Notes under the pieces: model-generated | What the model saw: the letters and a program-made list of their open reading frames with translations, nothing else | Told to the model about the DNA's origin: nothing | Database searches by the model: none | Shown here: positions 54,459 through 64,000 of the stretch, in pieces | Layout of the letters: each line of letters starts with the position of its first letter | Position numbering within the stretch: the first letter of the stretch is position 1 | DNA from: Brachypterus glaber | Taxonomy: Eukaryota > Arthropoda > Insecta > Coleoptera > Kateretidae | DNA: 64,000 nt | Direction: 5' to 3' | Assembly (NCBI GenBank): GCA_958510825.1 | Contig: OY294047.1 | Coordinates: forward strand, 35,933,747-35,997,746 | Translations under genes and position numbers: made by a program

Positions 54459-54948
54459 TACTTTCGATTACATATGTATAGTTGGTAGTGAGAAAATAGT
54501 TTTTTTCTTCAAGCGTACTAAAATGTTCATATTTTATAACTGAACACACTAGTTAGAAGTGATCTATTTTTTTACAGTAAAAAAATGAGTTTATTGTTGT
54601 ACGCCGTAAAAAAAGTTAGTTGGCAAAACCACCACTGGTGGCAGCACTCTTTGACTTTGATGACAGCCATACTTTAAACTTGTTTGTTTATTATGTAAAC
54701 AGGTGGTTGACTTTTGTGAAATTGATTAAATATGATTGAATATATGGTTTATAAGACAAGTTACCATCGAAATCGCGAAAAGTGTACGATTTAGCCTACG
54801 AAAAAAAAATAAAATGAGCTAAGGAAGGTTTAAGTTTATTTCGAAAGGGTTTTATTGGCCTATTTTAATAAAAACAAACATACTTCATTATTGAATAAAT
54901 TAAATTAAAAAAATAATATTTAAAAAATATATAGGATGCTTGAAGAAA

Positions 54949-55074
54949 AAATAGTATGTTTTACTTAGAGTAAAAGTGCTTTTTTTACTCGTCTGTAGTT
55001 TTTACGGACGACGCGAAGCGGAGACTAGTAAAAACAAGCTTCACTTTTCCTCTTAGTAAAACAATAAACTATTT
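54949..55074. repeat. Hairpin, AATAGTATGTTTTAC...ATAAACTATT, GC core
   Basis: ttttacttagagtaaaagtg against cacttttcctcttagtaaaa, then ttttactcgtct / agactagtaaaa, around tttttacggacgacgcgaag, cgg. Confidence 0.8.
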
Positions 55075-55093
55075 CGCCTTATATTTATTAATA

Positions 55094-55913
55094 GTCCAGT
55101 CAAATAACGAAAAATTCCTATGTTAAATTGCATTAAATGTACACGGGCTGATATTTTAAAGGGTAGTAGTGGATAGTAACAGAAGACTCCTGTTAGTTTT
55201 TCACCGATGATTTGCGTAAGGGGTGTCCGCTATCTTGAATGTTAGGGGTGAGTGCGGTTATCTCGCTAAATATGGATCTTACGATAAAAATGAATATAAA
55301 CAATTTTGTTAAGGAGAAAATTTTCAACAATTTTTGTTTGAATATTTTTTTTTTAATGTATTAATAACAATCAAGTTATAGATATTCAAAAATTACTGTT
55401 GGGAATAAAGTTGGTTTTTTCGATTTTTCAGCCAAATTATTTATCGGAAGACAAAAGTGGTTATGAGCAAACTTGTAGCTCTTGAAATTCTCTATAAGTT
55501 TTATACATTATGCATTTTCATAAGTTTTTTGTTAAGGTTACAGTGGGCGCTGAAAGTCGAGTTGCGCCCTCTGTAACCATATCAAAGTACCTATAAAAAT
55601 TTATAATAGGTATGTCGTCCGCTGAAAAATGGAAAAAAAAACAATTTCACCTCCAACATTTTTAAATAAACTCCATTGTTATTAATATATTAAAAAATGA
55701 TCCAAACAAAAATTGATGGAAATTTCCTTTTTAACAAAATTGGTTATATGCATTTTTATCGTAAGATGCATATTAAGCAACTCATCCCTAAAATTCAAGA
55801 TAGCGGACATCCCTTAAGAAAATCACCCGGTGAAAAACTAACATCCACTACTACCCTTTAAAATATCAGCCCGTGTAAATTTATTGCAATTTACATTTAT
55901 TATTTGACTGGAC
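55094..55913. mobile_element. TA|GTCCAGTCA foldback, copy 1
   Basis: TA|GTCCAGTCAAATAA ... TTATTTGACTGGAC|TA, about 820 bp. The arms pair over acacgggctgatattttaaa, gtgtccgctatcttgaat and agttatgagca-like blocks. The centre includes acagtgggcgctgaaagtcg, gcgccctctgtaac. No frame. Confidence 0.85.
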
Positions 55914-56457
55914 TATAAGTTTATAAAATAAATTTCAAATTTTATGAAGTCAATTTACTCTGTACCTTTACCATATCCAGTAAACCACGAACACTCTCTT
56001 TTGATCCTGGCTATAAATTTTATAATGCAGTAAAATTGTAAGAGTATTTTTACCGACTGTTTATCCGGAAAATTTTTTAGAGCGAAAATAAATGGGAATA
56101 AACTGGGGAAAAAATTGGATATTCCACATTAGCTCTAGGTGTTTTCTAAAAATTAATAATGTAAATCTATTTGCGTTTCATAACGATTTTGTAGTTTCTG
56201 TTTGGGTGTGGTAATGTTTTTTTAGTCATTGTATAACAGTTGCAAATATATAATACGATTTAAAATTTTGTATTTTCCCCGATTCTAAAAATGAAAAAAT
56301 AAATATGTTCATTTTCTGCTTCTTAGCAGAATATTGTATTTTATAGTACAATAAGTATGCCTTTATGGTCTGTAAAAAAAATCAAGTATTGGCGATATGA
56401 AAAATTTCCTGTACGGAATAGTATATTTACTATTCTGGACTATGCATAATTCATGAA
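55914..56457. other. AT-rich; contains a lone satellite-like unit
   Basis: actattctggactatgcata at about 56430 matches the tandem units at 57031-57245. No gene is seen. Confidence 0.5.
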
Positions 56458-56591
56458 TTTATGTAAAAGAATGTAAAATAATGTAAAATAATGTAAAAGC
56501 ATGTAAAAGAATGTAAAAGAATGTAAAAGAATGTAAAAGAATGTAAAAGAATGTAAAATAATGTAAAAGAATGTAAAATAATGTAAAAATA
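56458..56591. repeat. 10-bp minisatellite ATGTAAAAGA, about 13 copies
   Basis: Units alternate between atgtaaaaga and atgtaaaata, with one atgtaaaagc. A4-A5 tracts repeat exactly every 10 bases, close to one helical turn, so the DNA should be intrinsically curved. Related words continue to about 56630 (atttacatattttta). Confidence 0.92.
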
Positions 56592-57030
56592 TATATTTAC
56601 ATTGATTTACATATTTTTACATGATTTTACAATCTCTGGTTATGTTATTTTAACGCGCGTGCGCTTTGGACAATAACCAAGAAGGCGTCGCATCATGAGA
56701 CGAACCGTTTAATATTGTTATTGTTAGAGAGATAGCGACGCATGCTAAAGTGTAAAAAAAGGTAAATATTATTTATGTGCGATATTTAAATGCTTTATTT
56801 GTGGCCTAAAATTTACGTTCATTATAAATTACGATCTTTATCAACCAATAGATCTTTAAAGAAAGATGTAAGCAGTTTATACTCGTATTAAGGATGCAAA
56901 TCGTTTGGTTTATTAAACCAAATGAACTTTACGCTAGGATATTTCAAAAAAGCTTTGACACAGAGACTTTGGAATTTGGAACAAACATTTTCTAAGTAGT
57001 AAATATTTTTTTTCAAATTTCAAGTTCAAG

Positions 57031-57245
57031 CCATTCTGGACTATGTAATTTTTAGCATTCCGGTCTATGCAAAATATTACCATTCTGGACTATGTAATTT
57101 TTACCGTTCCGTTCTATGCAAAATATTACCATTCTGGACTATGTAATTTTTAACGTTCCGGTCTATGCAAAATATTAGCATTATGGACTATGTAATTTTT
57201 ACCATTCCGGTCTATGGCAACATATTACCATTTACGAACTATGTA
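57031..57245. repeat. 49-bp tandem repeat made of two 24/25-bp half units
   Basis: Units start at 57031, 57080, 57129, 57178 and about 57228. Each is ccattctggactatgtaatt, tttta followed by ccattccggtctatgcaaaa, tatta; the halves are themselves homologous (CCATTCYGGWCTATG). Confidence 0.9.
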
Positions 57246-57480
57246 ATTTAATGTAATTTATTTTTACCGTGTATTATCATTTTTACGCTTATGTTACTGT
57301 TTATTGGAGTAAATATTTTAATATCAGTAGATAACGGGCTTTTATTTTAGATTTTAAAGTTTTGAGACTGGCCAATACCAAAATTCACAATTTACTTAAA
57401 TGTTTTACTAATGTTTTTTATTAAGTCATAAACACTGGTCGTATTAATTAAATTATTAAGTATTAATTTAAATAGTTTTA

Positions 57481-57733
57481 AAGTAAGTACTTAGCCGAGT
57501 ATGTCAGATACGACAGGATCAGGTTGCAAGTCTTTGAAACTCAAAGACTCAACCAAGAGGAACTAAGAGATCTCCCCTGGGCCAATATCCTGACCTTTAT
57601 TGAAAGGACGGGCAGGTTCAAGGAGGACTCAAATTAGTAAATGGCTGGGATTGCCTGGGGTGACAAAAAGGGCCAGAAATGGCCTAGTTGTCCGGCTTTG
57701 GCCAACCCAAAAATTTACTACTACTACTAAGAT
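57481..57733 (+). mobile_element. 3' end of a LINE with (TAC)n tail
   Basis: A short translated stretch LPWANILTFIERTGRF (about 57574-57620) looks like the C-terminal end of an R1/Jockey-type ORF2, followed by a 3' UTR (ggccagaaatggcctagttg, tccggctttggccaacccaa) and a tail tttactactactactaa. The last part recurs at 38264-38365. It may belong to the same family as the 4.8-kb LINE, but the two do not overlap, so this cannot be tested here. Confidence 0.7.
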
Positions 57734-58265
57734 AAATTCAATAATTTTATTTACCTTGATGGCCAATCATTTGTTGACTTCAGTGTGTTTCTTTGGTGTA
57801 TGCCTACTATAATCAAAATTGTCATTAAGCTTTAGCTAGTGTATAAATTTAAATTTACTGTTGTTCTCCGTATTTTACACCGAAAACTATAGTTTATTTA
57901 TTGACTTAATCACGTCTCAATAAACGTCAGCTGTCAAAAAATAGAAAACGAAAAACAGGTGCTGTCCTCTATCGCTAAACTAACGAAGTGACGTAGGTAT
58001 TTCATTTATAGTATTAGAGAAAAACATTTAAATGTGTTCCCTAATTTATATTGAATGAATATAAAAGTTTTAAGATTGTTAATTAACAAAAAACTAAGTT
58101 TATTTAATTGATTTATATTTAACTTATTATTCTATATTCAAAAAGCAACAATTGTAACAAACTTCACTGCAATTAAACTTTTCAACATGGCGTCAAAATT
58201 CAAGTAGTTTTTATAGTGGGAAAGAAGGCAAATAATTGTAAATAAAACAGGTATGGTTGTGAATA
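57734..58265. other. No gene recognised
   Basis: AT-rich, no repeats detected by eye. Confidence 0.35.
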
Positions 58266-58393
58266 AAATAGTATACAAACCTCGGTTTAACATTTTATTT
58301 GTCCTTCGGGAATTAGCAAACCTCGGAGCTACCTTGCTAACTTTCCCGTTAGAAAATTAAACAATTTCCACCTCAGAATGTAATATACTATTT
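58266..58393. repeat. Hairpin, AATAGTATACAAACC...TAATATACTATT
   Basis: Ends aaaatagtatac / gtaatatactattt. The inner part tttgtccttcgggaattagc, aaacctcggagctaccttgc is only weakly paired, and is of the same core type. Confidence 0.6.
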
Positions 58394-58592
58394 CTTTGCT
58401 GAAAGTGTAATTTTTAATTATTTACTTTAAATAGGAGTTGTATATATTTTTTAGACTTCATAGAGGATAAGCATAATTATGTACACATTTGTACATATTT
58501 TTGGATAAATCTGTACATATTTAGTACTTCACACAACACAACTTCGTGGCTTGTTTTAAACAAACAAGTTGTTTGACCCTACAAATATATGT

Positions 58593-58862
58593 TTTATCCA
58601 ATACATACAGATAATAAGACAATTACCAGCTTTATTTTAAATAGATAAACTCAATAATAACCCCCGCGTGGCTTTTACTTTATTGAGTGGATAATTATTT
58701 ATTTTACCCACTCAACTGTCACTTGTCAAATAATTTTCTTGTAAATGTCATTAAAATTTTTAATAAAAATATGAATTCCTAAGCTATTTTTTGGATAAAA
58801 CCTTGTATGGCACTCATGGGTAAACCGATATTACCCACTAGTACCATAAATAACAATTATTA
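58593..58862. mobile_element. TTATCCAATA repeat, copy 2 (hairpin shortened)
   Basis: Nearly identical to 17207-17555, but tatggcactcatgggtaaac, cgatattacccactagtacc, ata (58806-58848) lacks the 71-bp hairpin core. Confidence 0.88.
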
Positions 58863-59042
58863 AACCAAGGCTTTCCTAGCTCTATCGAGACGTAAAATGT
58901 AATTCACACCATGTGAAGAAATTAATAAATAACCTTACGGCATGGTTTCCTTTTACATTAATGACACTTTATTAAAAATTATGCGATAGTTACACATGTT
59001 TTTGCCCACAAATGATGCTTTATAAACATACCTACATAAATA

Positions 59043-60263
59043 GTCCAGTCACATTGGTGAAAAATGGGGTCTCTTCAAAAATGTTTCCAGCAAGCTGGAT
59101 TTTTGTATATCTTTATTATTTTAAATGAAGGTCACGAAAATGATTTTTTCACGATATTTTGTGTTCGCCATATTAGTATTTCAGTTTTTATTCTAGAGAT
59201 AAATTAAATTAAGCTTCAAATTTTTAATTTGGCTTTGACCTGACTCCTTGAAAGTCGGGTAACGGAATTTCTTGTCTCGATTGTCAAGAGTCTCAATTTT
59301 TGAGACAAGAAATAAGTTGTTTTGGCAATTTCTTGACAATTAAGTACTTGCCTTTTTGAAATAAATAAACAATCAAATATACACCATTTTGTGCTCTCGT
59401 TAAGCTCTTATAACTTTTGTTTAAAACTTTTTTTGATGCAACAATGCTAAACAGTGTGTACGATTAGTCACTTTGTTATTTAAAATTACAAAATAAAGCT
59501 GTACCTATAGGTCGAAAACCAAAATTTTAATGATGTAATGTTATTCTACATCAAAAACTAAGAAAAAAAGTTTCCATACATGTAGGTCGAAAAAACGCTT
59601 TTAAAGCTACCATAGCCCTTTAAAAATGGTGCATATTTAGGAGACCATAGCTCCATTAGGATTGATTTTTGGAAGTACCTGTATATGAGGTTTTTTTCTT
59701 AGTTTTTAATGTACATTCGCCCTGCATCATTAAAATTTTGGTTTTCAACATTTTAGTATTTAATTTTTCGTCCTCGAACCGTGAAATTTCACCTTCAAAT
59801 GAACTTTTCTCGAAAACGTTTAATCCTACAGTATTACCACAAGAGTACCTTTTTTATGTATTTTGACCTGAGGAATCATATTTCAAAAATAAAATTGCAA
59901 AAAAGTTACACAGAAAAAAGTTTGGGACAAAAAACTAATAAGCCCCCCCCCCCCGTTTCACACACCCCTGGTTGAAATAAGTACATGAAAATAACACACA
60001 CAAACGGGCCTGGATAGGATTAGTTGACGTCAAAACCTCGTTGATATATCTCAAAGGGTTCCTGAGTTATTAAATCAAAACCGATTTTTTTAGCCACTTT
60101 CAAAGGGGCGTAGCTCCCTTATGACGCATTTTTAGACATGTTTATAGGAACTTTTTGTCATATTTTATGATGTAGAATCATCTGTTAAAATTTCCGACGC
60201 TATTTCAAATACACCGTGTATACAAAAAAAAAAATTCGAAGAAAAATCCTAATATGACTGGAC
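59043..60263. mobile_element. TA|GTCCAGTCA element, copy 2, carrying a nested repeat
   Basis: TA|GTCCAGTCACATT at the left and AATATGACTGGAC|TA at the right. The interior right half is the ACAGGGTGTA repeat (59513-60222). The left half (about 59060-59510) includes an inverted tttcttgtctcgattgtcaa / gagacaagaaat pair and no frame. Confidence 0.75.
59513..60222 (-). mobile_element. ACAGGGTGTA foldback, half to two-thirds copy
   Basis: From aggtcgaaaaccaaaatttt (centre-type dyad) through tcgaaaacgtttaatcctac and ggggcgtagctcccttatga to caaatacaccgtgtata. The opposite outer arm is missing. Confidence 0.8.
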
Positions 60264-62995
60264 TAAAAATTTACCTGAATAATATAAACGTTAAGTTTTA
60301 TGAACCGAAATTATTGTCAAATTATAAGTTTTACTCATGTATACATGTAAACGACTCGTTTTATAGGTTTCGAGTAGGCTCATGCATAAGAAATTCTTGT
60401 TAAGAATAAAATACATGAAATACATAAAATGTACTTAATTGTTGACAGTATCTAAACAAAATGTATTTCTTGTCCAAAACCTATTTAGTAATTTTTAGTA
60501 TTTATAACGAGTTACCAAATGGGAAGTGTTTTAAGCAGGAAACGGTGAGTTTCTCAAACGAAAACAATTTCTGAATTTTATTTAAAGAGCCCTTTTTCGG
60601 GCTAATTAAATATAGTCGATCTCTTTAAGAAAATCCGGTCTTAAATTTATTTGACAATGTTTTAAATTAGTAGTGTTTAATGGTAAACTACTTTAAATAT
60701 AATAGGAGGAAAAAATTAAAATGTAGAAGCTTTGCTTAGAAGTAGGAAGATATCTTTAGATGTACTTGAAGTATTTAATCACCTTTATATTAATATATTA
60801 TCCTTAAGTTAAGAAGCTGTTGTTTTGATCTGTTTCCTAAGTCCGTCTCACTAGAACTTACGGCTTCCGAATAAAGTGGTAACTGGTAGATAAGTATATT
60901 CTCCGCTCGGCTATACTTTAACTATACGATAGAAGATTGGATGGCTAACCTAACTGAGTAAGTTATTATAATCACCGCCTGGCTTATAACTTAGCATAAA
61001 GTTTTCCAGGATAAAATCCACTTCGTAACACCTCTAGGTCGATTTTTAATTTTTTCAGTTGTGTAAATTAAGCTTTTATAGTGTAGGTTATAATAATTTG
61101 ACAAGCTAAATTAATCTAAACTATAAAATGAATAATTTTTGACGTAAACATCAACATTGACAAATTTTAATAATCCAATTTAAACAAAACAATTATAGTT
61201 GTCCCACTTTTTTCTGAAATAAGTGTATGTTGTCTAAATAAGGTCCGGTTTCCTAATAAGGCCCACGGCCCTAACTTTAAATTTATTAAATTTTTAAAAT
61301 TAATAATAAGCTACTGACATAAAATTTATGTCGTCTGATAAGCTCATTTTCGTCTTTACTAAGTGACATTTACTCTTCAATGGGTGACATTTATGTCGCC
61401 GACTTAACGTTAAAATATCCTGTTTTCTATAATCATAACCTGTATTATAAGAGGGAAGGGCGCTGGCCTGAAGGAAGACGAAAAAGTTGTATGCGGTTTT
61501 CATTGCATAAATTTAATTAATTAAGGGCACTGGGCTGAAGAAAAAACAAAAAAGTTGTATGCAGTTTTACGGGACAAGAATAATAATAATAATAATAGAT
61601 ATGTGTTTGCTTGTAAGGCGGGGCGGGACACCGTAATTTTTTCAATAATATAAAGAAATAAATAGTTGCACAAAAAATAGGTGGGATAGTGAAAATTTAT
61701 TTTTATAGTTTTTGTTATGCTGATTTTTTACTGAAGGGTCAGAATTTTTTGCAAATTTTGCATTGAAAATCCCAAAAAGGCTTGTTTTAACAACTTTTTT
61801 AAATTGGTTAAAATAATTTCTCTTGTGAATTTCGAGCCATCCATTAATGGGTTTTTAATACTTTTGAGTATGCCTATTTAAAAGTTAACTAAATTTTATT
61901 TTGTACTTTTAGTTTGGGTTAATACAAAGCTTTTTAAAGGATTGTAAACATAAAGCTTTTCTGAGTCATATTCTACATGTAATGCGATATGCGTGAATAA
62001 ATACCTAAAATTTTAATAAACTTAGTCATTTTATAGAATAATCAATAAAAAAACGTAGGGCGATTATTTACATGTACTAAATCTTTCGTGTTACAAAAAA
62101 AAAATTCAAACAAGTTTATTTCGAGGTTTATTTACAATTATATTTTTTGTGCAAATAAAACCAGTTCTATAAAAATAGCACTTTGGTTTTATTAGCAAAA
62201 AGGTTTATTTACGAAAATAAATTAGGTTTCTTCATTGAACATAAAGTAAAAGTAAACTGTCACTTGCTGTGAATTACGTGTGTATTTTTGTTTTATTATT
62301 TTACGGAAGAGTCGCCTCTTTCCTTTGACCTTGAACTAGATCATATTTAGCTATACTACGACTTTCGCGATCTCGTAAACGAAAATGTGTGCTTCTATTG
62401 TAAACAACCTTCTTACGAAATACCGGATAAGAGTAAAAATATTCGACATTCTCAAAGAACAAAATGTTATTTTGGTACGAGGCTGTAAGATTATTTCACT
62501 TGCAGTTCATTCACAAAGATTTTAAAATGGGTAAGTTAATCTTACTAAGTTTAAAACCGATACCTGCCAACCTTGTTTGAAAGCTTCAGAAACCAATTTA
62601 ATTTAAAAATAGGTACAAGAAACAAAATCAAAAAACTTATTCTTGGCATAGCGGACAAATAGAAACATTGGTTGGAAGCCAGCAATAAACTTTTATGTGA
62701 AGACGCCTAGCGGTAGGAAGTAGTGGAAGCATATTGTGTCTCACCAATAACAAGACTTCCTTGGTCCTTAAGTCTTTCTAGACGGTTAGTTGTTTCGCTA
62801 GTTAGCCAAATAAGGTCGGAAGAGTGCTGCCCACAGTTTTTCCTTCATTTTTGTGGGCATGTTGGTGAGATACAAGCTTTATTGCTGGATTTTAACCAAT
62901 GTGTCTATTTGTCGCTATGTTACAAATAAGTTTTTTGTTTTATTTTTCTGTAGTAACTATTATAAAATGAATTGAATTGAATGTATTCTAACATC
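60264..62995. other. 2.7 kb AT-rich, no supported feature
   Basis: A short (AAT)n lies at about 61583-61597. The frames at 61300-61503 (minus) and 62723-62929 have no recognised content. No terminal or tandem repeats were found. Confidence 0.4.
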
Positions 62996-63095
62996 TGTAA
63001 TTACATTATGCAATAGATGGCGCACAAGTATACATCAATCTAATGACTACTTCTTTTGCGAATAAAGTCAAAAACTGTTTTCTTAATTAGCGTAC

Positions 63096-63526
63096 TCCCC
63101 CTCGTCTCAAACTTTCTCGATTACGATCATGAAATCCACTGCACTCACAAAAAGATCAAAAACGTCCTATACCAGTAATGGTACACACAAAAAGATCAAA
63201 AACGTCCTATACCAGTAATGGTACACACAAAAAGATCAAAAACGTCCTATACCAGTAATGGTACACACCAATTCAGGACAGATGCATTCTCAACATCAGT
63301 GAGCTAGTTTCACTCCCCCCCGCACCTCCCTCACCTCCCTATTCCATCCCTCCTCACCCCTACATCGCCTACATCGCCAATTCATGACAGATACAACTCC
63401 AGCATCAGTGAGCAGAGACTTTTTCAAACTAATTTATATTTTCGAGAATATTTTAGATAAATGAGCCATAGGCACTGAGCCTGTCTCTTCGATATCCATG
63501 CAAACTACTGATGATAATTAGCGTAC
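63096..63526. mobile_element. 431-bp insertion flanked by a 12-bp direct repeat
   Basis: taattagcgtac stands at 63084-63095 and again at 63515-63526; the uninterrupted relative at 40.24 kb has a single ttaatcagcgtgc. The insert contains a 40-bp tandem repeat, a C-rich stretch (63315-63370) and an inner direct repeat (caattc(a)ggacagat at 63268, ccaattcatgacagat at 63377, both followed by catcagtgagc). No polyA tail or frame. Confidence 0.75.
63146..63267. repeat. 40-bp tandem repeat, 3 copies
   Basis: Units begin at 63146, 63186 and 63226: cacaaaaagatcaaaaacgt, cctataccagtaatggtaca. The copies are virtually identical. Units abut without spacers, so this is not a CRISPR-like array. Confidence 0.95.
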
Positions 63527-63537
63527 ATAGATGACTC

Positions 63538-63574
63538 TTGGTACTGAAGAGGTCCGAAACTGTCAGTCTACCAA
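63538..63574 (+). ncRNA. Hammerhead ribozyme motif, second copy with reduced stem II
   Basis: Stem I ttggta (63538-63543) pairs perfectly with taccaa (63569-63574). The core is CTGAAGA, followed by GAAA, stem III CTG-T-CAG and the GTC triplet. Stem II is only ggtcc, against GGG...CCC in copy 1, so the fold is probably crippled. The compensatory difference in stem I (G here, A in copy 1, facing C) shows that the pairing was once exact. Confidence 0.65.
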
Positions 63575-63620
63575 TACCACTCTATACGATTATAAGAAAA
63601 TAGATTGACAGAATAATAAA

Positions 63621-64000
63621 ATAGTTTTAACCGATATAACTAAAGGAAGATTTATAAATAAAAAATTATAAATTATAAATGAATAAATTATAAATCTATA
63701 AAGTCTTAGCCAGATCAATATTGATGGAAGAGATTTTCAGCCCTAAAAAATCTAATTAAATAATATTTAAGTGCGATATACGTTCTTTACCGGTATAAAT
63801 ACTTTTCGTAGTAATTAAGCCTTGTCGTTTGTGAATAATTCATTCATACCAGAACTGTGCCACCTAAAGACTATAGGTGGTAAAATCAATTTTTAAAAAT
63901 TTTGTTTTTAGATAGACTCAGGCAACTTGCAATTGTTTATTAAGTATTACGGTAATTTACCGTCGGTATAGTATATTCTATAACTAGTGTGGAATAGACA
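63621..64000. other. AT-rich end of window, no feature
   Basis: Short taaatta runs; nothing else could be supported. Confidence 0.4.

Larger units (their letters stand above)
63010..63620 (+). mobile_element. Hammerhead-bearing dispersed repeat, copy 2, split by an insertion
   Basis: Left part 63010-63095 (gcaatagatggcgcacaagt ... tcttaattagcgtac) and right part 63515-63620 (taattagcgtacatagatga ... aaatagattgacagaataat) are collinear with 40173-40352. Confidence 0.8.

Noticed and set aside
63146..63267. CRISPR-like direct repeats
   Set aside because: Units abut with no spacers, there are only three, and the setting is eukaryotic.

Overview
The window looks like a gene-poor, repeat-saturated stretch of an arthropod nuclear genome, most likely an insect. 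It is very AT-rich. It carries decayed non-LTR retrotransposon reverse transcriptases, a tRNA-derived SINE, many TA-flanked inverted-repeat (foldback) DNA elements, microsatellites and long homopolymers. It shows no bacterial gene layout, no intact host gene and no rRNA or genuine tRNA gene. The assignment to insects is an inference from the repeat types. All longer open frames either lie in repeats or have no recognisable protein content.

Layout. 1-2.5 kb is a CCAATA/TATTGG array with a 748-bp tandem duplication. 4.8-6.0 kb is a broken LINE ORF2 with RT and RNase H. 6.6-11.1 kb is a large diverged inverted repeat; its left arm has absorbed at least four other elements that are absent from the right arm. 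11.4-12.1 kb is a short tandem duplication whose second unit carries an insertion. 13-20 kb holds TA-flanked foldbacks (CAGTGCGGTCC family), a SINE and a 0.5-kb near-identical duplication. 20-27 kb is a mosaic of the same families, with a possible Penelope-like inverted terminal repeat at 25.3-25.6 kb. 28.1-31.8 kb is a 3.7-kb inverted repeat with a second foldback nested at its centre. 32-35 kb contains short tandem repeats and a GGGCCC-rich island. 35-48 kb is dispersed MITE-like sequence, a near-perfect 248-bp palindrome at 43.4 kb and a hammerhead ribozyme motif at 40.26 kb. 48.5-50.4 kb is a mariner-type foldback interrupted by a SINE. 51.4-52.1 kb is a chimera of a dispersed repeat and a second LINE RT. 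53.9-60.3 kb is more foldbacks, two minisatellites and a LINE 3' end. 60.3-63.0 kb is featureless AT-rich DNA. 63.0-63.6 kb holds a second copy of the hammerhead-bearing repeat, split by a 431-bp insertion.

The two most interesting systems are: (1) a repeat family (40.17-40.35 and 63.01-63.62 kb) that carries a recognisable type I hammerhead core; and (2) a set of roughly ten sequence-diverged hairpins of 90-145 bp. Most members of this set share AATAGT...ACTATT ends and a short GC-rich centre of the GAGNCG...CGAG kind, and several sit at the ends of larger repeats. The inverted repeats also act as built-in experiments: an insertion in one arm can be compared with the empty site in the other, which defines element ends and target duplications within this window alone. 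All homology statements come from reading by eye; boundaries are good to a few bases where terminal repeats are clear and to tens of bases elsewhere.
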